Assembly: GCA_963742955.1 (NCBI GenBank)
Contig: CAVUOA010000008.1
Span: 930,001-994,000 of the forward strand
Length of the DNA: 64,000 bases
From: CAVUOA01 sp963742955
GTDB lineage: Bacteria; Bacteroidota; Ignavibacteria; Tepidaquicellales; OLB5
Direction of reading: 5' to 3'
Part shown: positions 59,152 through 64,000 of the stretch, in pieces
Position numbering within the stretch: the first letter of the stretch is position 1
Layout: the number at the start of each line of letters is the position of its first letter
The notes under the pieces: generated by a model
Seen by the model: the letters and a program-made list of their open reading frames with translations, nothing else
Told to the model about the DNA's origin: nothing
Databases searched by the model: none
Translations under genes and position numbers: made by a program

Positions 59152-59853
59152 ATGAAATCAATATTAAAAAACAAAATTAGCATGCTCATTTTAGCAGCAT
59201 TAATTTCAGCAGCAGGATTCTATGGCTGCAGTGATACGGTTACTTCACCTCAGACCGATAATCTGAGTTTTAGCGTAATGGGCTCTGTGGATTCCATAGG
59301 AGACGCGCAGAACGTACTTATATTGGACACAGTAAAAATTTTGATAAAAGATATAAAACTGAACGTTGCAAACAGCAATGAGGATTCAACAAACTTTAAG
59401 GTAGGACCGTTCGTACTATTCCTGAATCTTTCTTCAAACATCAATTTCATAAGTTCGGCAATAATTCCTGCCGGTACATATCAAAAAATCAAGTTTGAGG
59501 TTCATAAATTAAATGATAACGAAGCTGTCCCTGACCCTGAATTTGCCGATGCAAACGGCCGATACTCGGTTATAGTTAAAGGCAGTTATCAGGGAAACTA
59601 TTTTATCTATAAATCAACTAAGTCAGCACATCAAATACTAAGCTTTCCAAGTAATATTCCAATAGCTCCGTCAGTTTTAACTAACAATATTACTTTGATT
59701 GTAAAGCCATATATCTGGTTCATGAAAAATAACGCTTATCTTGACCCCAGGGAACCTTCAAATTCAAATGATATTGATAATAATATAAAAGATAACATTA
59801 AGAATAATTTTAAAGCGTTCAAAGATGATGATAAGAATGGCTTACCCGATTAA
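59152..59853 (+). CDS. DUF4382-like lipoprotein
   Basis: A 233-residue protein with a lipoprotein signal (SAAGFYGCSDTV). A beta-sandwich follows with VKILIKDIKLNVAN, VGPFVLFLNLSSN, SSAIIPAGTYQKIKFEVHKL and NNITLIVKPYIWF; the PAGTY.KI.. element is typical of DUF4382 proteins. The tail is Asn/Asp/Lys-rich. It follows the DUF6600 gene by 51 bases and is closed by a terminator, so it is probably the last gene of the promoter-h unit. Confidence 0.7.
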   Translation: MKSILKNKISMLILAALISAAGFYGCSDTVTSPQTDNLSFSVMGSVDSIGDAQNVLILDTVKILIKDIKLNVANSNEDSTNFKVGPFVLFLNLSSNINFISSAIIPAGTYQKIKFEVHKLNDNEAVPDPEFADANGRYSVIVKGSYQGNYFIYKSTKSAHQILSFPSNIPIAPSVLTNNITLIVKPYIWFMKNNAYLDPREPSNSNDIDNNIKDNIKNNFKAFKDDDKNGLPD

Positions 59854-59869
59854 TTAATCACAATTATCA

Positions 59870-59897
59870 AAGGGCAGTTTTATTGCTGCCTTTTTTT
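59870..59897 (+). terminator. Rho-independent terminator after the DUF4382-like gene
   Basis: GGCAG (59873-59877) with CTGCC (59886-59890), extended by flanking A/T pairs, followed by seven T. Confidence 0.85.
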
Positions 59898-59952
59898 ATT
59901 TTTGGAACTGTTTTACAACGCCATTAACTCTTACAAACATCAGTATGCAATA

Positions 59953-60723
59953 ATGATAATAAATCTCATAGCCGGAATATTAACCGGGTTTATTGTTTCA
60001 ATACCACCTATGGGACCCATTGCTTTTGCAATGATTTCAAAAGGATTTAAAAACGAGATAAGAGAGGGTAAAGCAATTGCCCTAGGTGCCGCATTCATGG
60101 ACTTTTTCTATTGTCTAATTGCTTTCGGCGGGATTACTTTAATTATTTCCTTTTTCCCTACAGTTGCAGCCGATTTTTACTCGCAAAATACTTATTTAAT
60201 AGAATTAGTGCTTACTTTTTCAGGATGCGCTATTGTTATTATATATGGTCTGAAGATTATGAAATCAAAGATAACATACAGCAAGCTGGAAGCAGAAAAA
60301 TCTGCAAAGTTTGATTCTGCTTTTGCCAGGGCAAGTAAGTTGAGTGAAAAAGCAAAAAATGCGGCAATGCGTCTCAAAGTTCGCGAAATTAATAAATCGA
60401 ATTTATTTGGTTTATTTTTTATGGGCGTGTTATTATGTTTGTCTTCCTTAACTCTGCCTGCATCATGGATTGCACTTGTTGGATATTTAAAGGGATATCA
60501 TTTCCTAAATTCCTCCTTCCTCGGCGGGCTATTATTTTCAGCAGGTGCGTTCATTGGAACGGCAGGATGGTTCTATACATTGTTAAAATTAATAACTGGA
60601 AATAAGAAACGAATTAACCCGGCAACTGTCAACAAACTTAATGTAATTGCAGGTATAATATTACTTGCGCTTGGGGTTTTTCTATTTATAAAAGCTGCAG
60701 TTTCTGTAATTTATATCTTGTAG
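59953..60723 (+). CDS. LysE-type translocator family membrane protein
   Basis: About 256 residues with six hydrophobic helices. The first helix carries the LysE/RhtB-like GxxxxxPPMGPIAFAMISKGF pattern, and helix 2 starts with the conserved GxxxGAAFMDFFY. A loop of about 60 polar residues (SKLEAEKSAKFDSAFARASK) separates helices 3 and 4. Such proteins export amino acids or small metabolites from the cytoplasm; the substrate is unknown. A TTG at 59902 would add 17 codons overlapping the terminator. The ATG at 59953, just before the first helix, is preferred. Confidence 0.78.
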   Translation: MIINLIAGILTGFIVSIPPMGPIAFAMISKGFKNEIREGKAIALGAAFMDFFYCLIAFGGITLIISFFPTVAADFYSQNTYLIELVLTFSGCAIVIIYGLKIMKSKITYSKLEAEKSAKFDSAFARASKLSEKAKNAAMRLKVREINKSNLFGLFFMGVLLCLSSLTLPASWIALVGYLKGYHFLNSSFLGGLLFSAGAFIGTAGWFYTLLKLITGNKKRINPATVNKLNVIAGIILLALGVFLFIKAAVSVIYIL

Positions 60724-60790
60724 ATTTTGAATTGGCAGTAATTATATGAAAACCGAAATGTTTATCGTGATGCAGGATAAGAACCCTGAA

Positions 60791-61130
60791 ACCTCAGCTT
60801 TACTAAGTAGATAGAATAATCATTAATTAAATTATTTTTGCTTTAAATTTTTACTACAAATTATGGAGTTTATTAATTCGCTAAAATTCATTATCCTTGC
60901 AAATGTAAAACACATAGCGCCTGATGTAAAACCAGGCGGTTTTATTTTGGTGTTTTAAAGTGTTGTTTTTCATTATTCGGGGTGTGGCTCAGCCCGGTTA
61001 GAGCGCCTGGTTCGGGATGATGTGAATATGGCGAAAACAGCTCAAAAACGCAAAAAACACTTCAAAATCTTATCCCAAATTGTCCGATTTTAGCCTATTT
61101 TCGATGGGTACTGCAGACATTTTTACTGAC
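60791..61130 (+). repeat. tRNA-half repeat, copy 4
   Basis: Nearly identical to copy 1 from ACCTCAGCTTTACTAAGTA to the conserved tail, with the same CGCCTGATGTAAAACCAGGCG hairpin and the tRNA-Pro half. The end differs slightly (TTAGCCTATTTTCGATGGGT, then TTTTTACTGAC). It fills most of the 60724-61199 spacer, between the LysE-type gene and the proton ATPase. No gene is seen in it. Confidence 0.88.
60978..61017 (+). pseudogene. 5' half of tRNA-Pro(CGG), third copy
   Basis: Forty bases identical to 4158-4197 and 39782-39821, again ending right after the TTCGGGA loop and followed by TGATGTG. Confidence 0.85.
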
Positions 61131-61199
61131 AGAAATTACAATTTCCTCTTCCCATTTACCCGAAATTGATATTAATTAATCACTAAGTCTACTATTACT

Positions 61200-63704
61200 T
61201 CATTCAGTATTCTTATGACCTAAATGATGCAACGCCTTGACTGGATCAAAAATCCGATAGGCGAGCAGTTTCACGCGGTCATTTATAAGGAACCAAGCAA
61301 GAGCATACCCCCAAACAAACAATGCCCAACCCCAGCCAAGGGGGGCCATAAACAATCCATAGACCGCAATCAATGTTGCAGTGATTTGAGTGCCAAGTAC
61401 AGCGATCCAAAGAACTCGTGCTGGTCGTATTGACCAGAAAGGTCCGCGTGTGCGGGTAAGAAAAATCGTCAGATGTCCTGCAACCGATAGCTTCAAATAC
61501 ATCAATGTCTGGATATGTATACGGTCTATGTGAAATACACGCTCACCAAGATAAAATAATCCAAACGCAGCCACGACTCCTATAACTCCAAGAACAGTTG
61601 AGATTCCCAACACCATGCGCATGTTCCAGGCTTCGGGCATATCTTTGTAATGCACATTGTCATACGCTATTGAAAGAATTGCTCCGTCATTGAGCAATGC
61701 CAGCATCACAATCATTACTGCTGTCACAGGATAAAAGTTAAACACCATTATTGCAAGCGTCATGAAGAAAAGGACTCTTAAAGTTTCTGCAATGCGGTAG
61801 ATCGAATAGCTGTTCATCCGTTGAAAGATGCGCCTGCTTTCCTTGATAGCATCAATAATCACTGATAGACCCGGCGTAGTAAGCACAATGGCCGCAGCGG
61901 CGCGGGCCGCATCAGTCGCGCCGGAGACAGCTATACCGCAATCTGCTTTCTTTAACGCAGGTGCATCATTTACCCCGTCACCGGTCATTCCGACTATGTG
62001 ACCTAGTTTTTGCAGAACATCCACAATGTGGAACTTGTGTTCTGGAAACACTTGCGCGAATCCGTCAGCGTTTTCAATTGACTCGGTAACTTCTTTTGTT
62101 TCTTTTTTCTTAACATCACCAAGACTTCCTGCATCAAGTATATTTGTACCCAAGTCTAATTTTTTTGCCGTTTCTTTAGCAATGGCAAGTGCGTCACCCG
62201 TAACCATTTTTAACTTCACTCCCATCGCTAACGCTGTTGCAATGGTTGATTTTGCGTCATCACGCGGCGGGTCAAACAACGGTAATATGCCGGCAAACTT
62301 CCATTTCCCGCTTCCCTCAGCACGCGCGACTCCAAGCGAACGAAAACCGCGAGCTGCAAATTCGTTGACTGCCTTATCGACAGCGGATTTTACTTCAGCT
62401 TTATTACCCGACAACTCCAAAATGACTTGCGGCGCTCCCTTTGTAACCTTGAAAGTCTTTCCGTCTTTACCTTTGACTGTGGCTTCAGTACGTTTGTGAA
62501 CAGGGTCGAACGGTTGAAAATGAACTATCTCATAATCCTTTAAAGAACCCTTTTGTTTCAATCCGCCAAGAACAGCTAAATCAATAGTATCGTTATTTTC
62601 CTTTCGCGACGCCAGGGCTCCATCAAGAATAACTTGCTCAGCAGGGATTTTATCTAAACTGAACGGGTCTCCCAGAGTCAGTTTGTTCTGTGTCAGCGTT
62701 CCGGTTTTATCCGCGCATAGCACATCTACACCCGCCAATTCCTCGATGGCTTCCAGTTTGCTTACAATAGCCTTTTTCCTGGCAAGAAGTTTTGCACCTA
62801 CTGCCATAGTTACGGAGAGTACCGTTGGCATCGCTACTGGAATAGCGGCAACAGTCAGCACCAGCGCAAATTGTAACGTGGTGAAGATTGGGTCACCGCG
62901 GAATAAAGCGACTGTTATGATGGCCGCTACCAGAACTACAGCAAGAATGATGAGGTAATTGCCAATTTTCAAAACCGCGCGCTGAAAATGACTAACTGAG
63001 TGCGCCTCCTGTACCAGTTGCGCCGTCTTGCCAAAGTAAGTATTTGTTCCGGTAGCGTATACCATAGCGCTGATTTCACCACGGCGTATGATTGAACCTG
63101 AAAATACTGCCTCGTCGGTTTTGCGTTCAGCAGGCAATGATTCACCTGTCAGAGCTGATTGATCCACCTCAACAGGGTCGCCTTCAAGCAAGCGTGCATC
63201 TGCCGGTACAATATCACCCAGCCGCATCCGGATTACATCGCCTGGCACCAGCTCACGCGCACTAGGTGTTACCCACTTTCCATCACGTTTAACACGGGCA
63301 TTTATCGCCAGTTTGGCTTTCAAAGCAGCGATCGCGTTCCCTGCTTCACGCTCTTCCCAGAATCCGATTACTGCATTTGCGATTAGCAGAAGCAGGATAA
63401 TGAAAAAATCAGGCCAGTGCCCGACCACACCTGAAAGAATAACGGCTCCTTCTATCATCCACGGTATTGGCCCCCAAAAATAAGTCAGGAATTTCAGGAA
63501 TACATTTGTTTTCTTTTCTTCAATCTCATTAGGTCCATATTGGGTCAGCCGTTTCTGCGCCTCGTCTTGACTAAGGCCTTCAGGCGATGACTCCAATTTT
63601 TTTTGCAATTCCGGCATTGGAAGGGATTTTAAATCGTCCTTTGTATTGGACTTCAGTCCAGTCTTTGAATCGGGAGTCTTGGGCTGTCCGGTATTTGTTT
63701 TCAT
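61200..63704 (-). CDS. P3A-type plasma-membrane H+-ATPase
   Basis: An 834-residue P-type ATPase. In order it has a 60-residue N-terminal cytoplasmic segment, the TGES actuator motif (SALTGESLP), PVAMPTVLSVTMAVG in M4, the phosphorylation site DKTGTLT (Asp at about 331), KGAPQVIL in the nucleotide domain and GMTGDGVNDAPALKKAD in the hinge. The PVAMP...MAVGAKLLARK pattern and overall size fit the plant/fungal-like P3A proton pumps, also found in bacteria. It would export protons using ATP, with a role in acid or membrane-potential control. Base composition is richer in G and C than the neighbours, suggesting transfer. It lies upstream of repeat copy 4 and 48 bases after the GH130 gene end. Confidence 0.92.
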   Translation of the reverse strand: MKTNTGQPKTPDSKTGLKSNTKDDLKSLPMPELQKKLESSPEGLSQDEAQKRLTQYGPNEIEEKKTNVFLKFLTYFWGPIPWMIEGAVILSGVVGHWPDFFIILLLLIANAVIGFWEEREAGNAIAALKAKLAINARVKRDGKWVTPSARELVPGDVIRMRLGDIVPADARLLEGDPVEVDQSALTGESLPAERKTDEAVFSGSIIRRGEISAMVYATGTNTYFGKTAQLVQEAHSVSHFQRAVLKIGNYLIILAVVLVAAIITVALFRGDPIFTTLQFALVLTVAAIPVAMPTVLSVTMAVGAKLLARKKAIVSKLEAIEELAGVDVLCADKTGTLTQNKLTLGDPFSLDKIPAEQVILDGALASRKENNDTIDLAVLGGLKQKGSLKDYEIVHFQPFDPVHKRTEATVKGKDGKTFKVTKGAPQVILELSGNKAEVKSAVDKAVNEFAARGFRSLGVARAEGSGKWKFAGILPLFDPPRDDAKSTIATALAMGVKLKMVTGDALAIAKETAKKLDLGTNILDAGSLGDVKKKETKEVTESIENADGFAQVFPEHKFHIVDVLQKLGHIVGMTGDGVNDAPALKKADCGIAVSGATDAARAAAAIVLTTPGLSVIIDAIKESRRIFQRMNSYSIYRIAETLRVLFFMTLAIMVFNFYPVTAVMIVMLALLNDGAILSIAYDNVHYKDMPEAWNMRMVLGISTVLGVIGVVAAFGLFYLGERVFHIDRIHIQTLMYLKLSVAGHLTIFLTRTRGPFWSIRPARVLWIAVLGTQITATLIAVYGLFMAPLGWGWALFVWGYALAWFLINDRVKLLAYRIFDPVKALHHLGHKNTE

Positions 63705-63752
63705 AATGTGTATACTCTTTCATTGTTTTTTAGAATTTTCGAAATTGTAAGA

Positions 63753-64000
63753 TTACACTTTTGCTTTCGGCGGGTCGGCAAAGCCTCCCGGCGGTAATAT
63801 TTCCGGAACGTCTAAGCGTGCGGCACCGATCCTGTTATCGGCCATTCCATAATATACGTCAATACGGTCAGTGAGCCCAAGGTCGTCCCGCCTGTCGATG
63901 CCGGTAGGGAACACAACATCAGCAATTGTCCCGATACGTTCATTCGGCAGTTCAGGTTGTAACACGGGTTCAACAGAACGATAAATTATTTGGCGCGGAT
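63753..64000 (-). CDS. GH130-type glycosidase/phosphorylase, C-terminal end (5' cut by window edge)
   Basis: The minus-strand frame is open to the window edge and gives RQIIYRSVEPVLQPEL, NERIGTIADVVFPTGIDRRD and DRIDVYYGMADNRIGAARLD, the C-terminal pattern of GH130 (beta-mannoside phosphorylase-related) proteins. It ends at 63753 with ADPPKAKV. A start within the window at 63965 is only the edge of the visible frame. GH130 genes are often found beside P3A H+-ATPase genes, which fits the order here. The substrate is not known. Composition is GC-rich like the ATPase gene. Confidence 0.85.
   Translation of the reverse strand, partial: PRQIIYRSVEPVLQPELPNERIGTIADVVFPTGIDRRDDLGLTDRIDVYYGMADNRIGAARLDVPEILPPGGFADPPKAKV

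Overview
The window looks like a chromosomal segment of an AT-rich member of the Bacteroidota/Chlorobiota group, most likely Ignavibacteria. The main evidence is five type IX secretion (T9SS) sorting tails of the NYPNPFNPxTxIxYxLP...G.Y.Y.L...K.M.L.K type, one of them cut by the left edge. Bacteroidetes-like promoters, AT-rich spacers and several protein families typical of these bacteria agree with this. No complete tRNA, rRNA, CRISPR array, integrase or transposase was seen. All family names come from recognition of motifs; no database search was run.

Layout. (1) 1-3.7 kb: end of a T9SS protein, a UBP-type zinc finger, a frameshifted DUF5996 gene, a Dps ferritin, remnants of a hydrolase, and an aminotransferase. 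(2) 4.4-19.9 kb, minus strand: a surface-protein island. It has two peptidase-S74 tail-chaperone proteins with 17-residue repeats, a FecR-like protein, a small T9SS protein, and two pairs of 'large dockerin protein followed by small T9SS-tailed protein'. (3) 20-22.6 kb: an uncharacterised 484-residue protein and a broken alkaline phosphatase gene. (4) 23.0-39.6 kb, plus strand: a tightly packed five-gene operon of an M64-type metallopeptidase (with one frameshift), a DUF6603 giant protein and three further giant proteins of unknown function. This is the best candidate for an undescribed system. (5) 40-47.4 kb: a double KaiC ATPase, two near-duplicate NarL-type response regulators around a B12-binding radical SAM enzyme, a membrane TPR-like protein and a tetraheme cytochrome. 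(6) 47.5-60.7 kb: an envelope and small-membrane-protein region with an ECF sigma factor, lipoproteins, beta-barrels, an NBR1-like Ig protein and a T9SS beta-propeller. (7) 61.2-64 kb: a P3A-type H+-ATPase and the end of a GH130 glycosidase, visibly more GC-rich than the rest.

Two signals cut across these regions. First, a direct repeat of about 250-330 bp occurs four times (about 4.0, 21.6, 39.7 and 60.9 kb), always on the plus strand and at the borders between blocks 2, 4 and 5-6. Three copies contain the 5' half of a tRNA-Pro(CGG) that stops at the end of the anticodon loop. Second, eight intergenic regions between 42 and 57 kb share one promoter architecture: a GTAGTTCC...TTTTCATCCCTTTG box lying directly against a TTGAC -35 element, with (in seven of eight) exactly 17 bp to a TAGNTT-like -10. 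This defines a local regulon covering a 29-residue membrane peptide, the radical SAM gene, secreted and membrane proteins, the NBR1-like protein, the T9SS propeller and two outer-membrane barrels. The neighbouring NarL-type regulators are the obvious candidate activators, but this is inference.

Several genes carry frameshifts (DUF5996 twice, the M64 peptidase in a T/C run, the DUF6600 gene in a 27-bp repeat). These could be real decay, phase-variable slippage or assembly errors, and reads are needed to tell.
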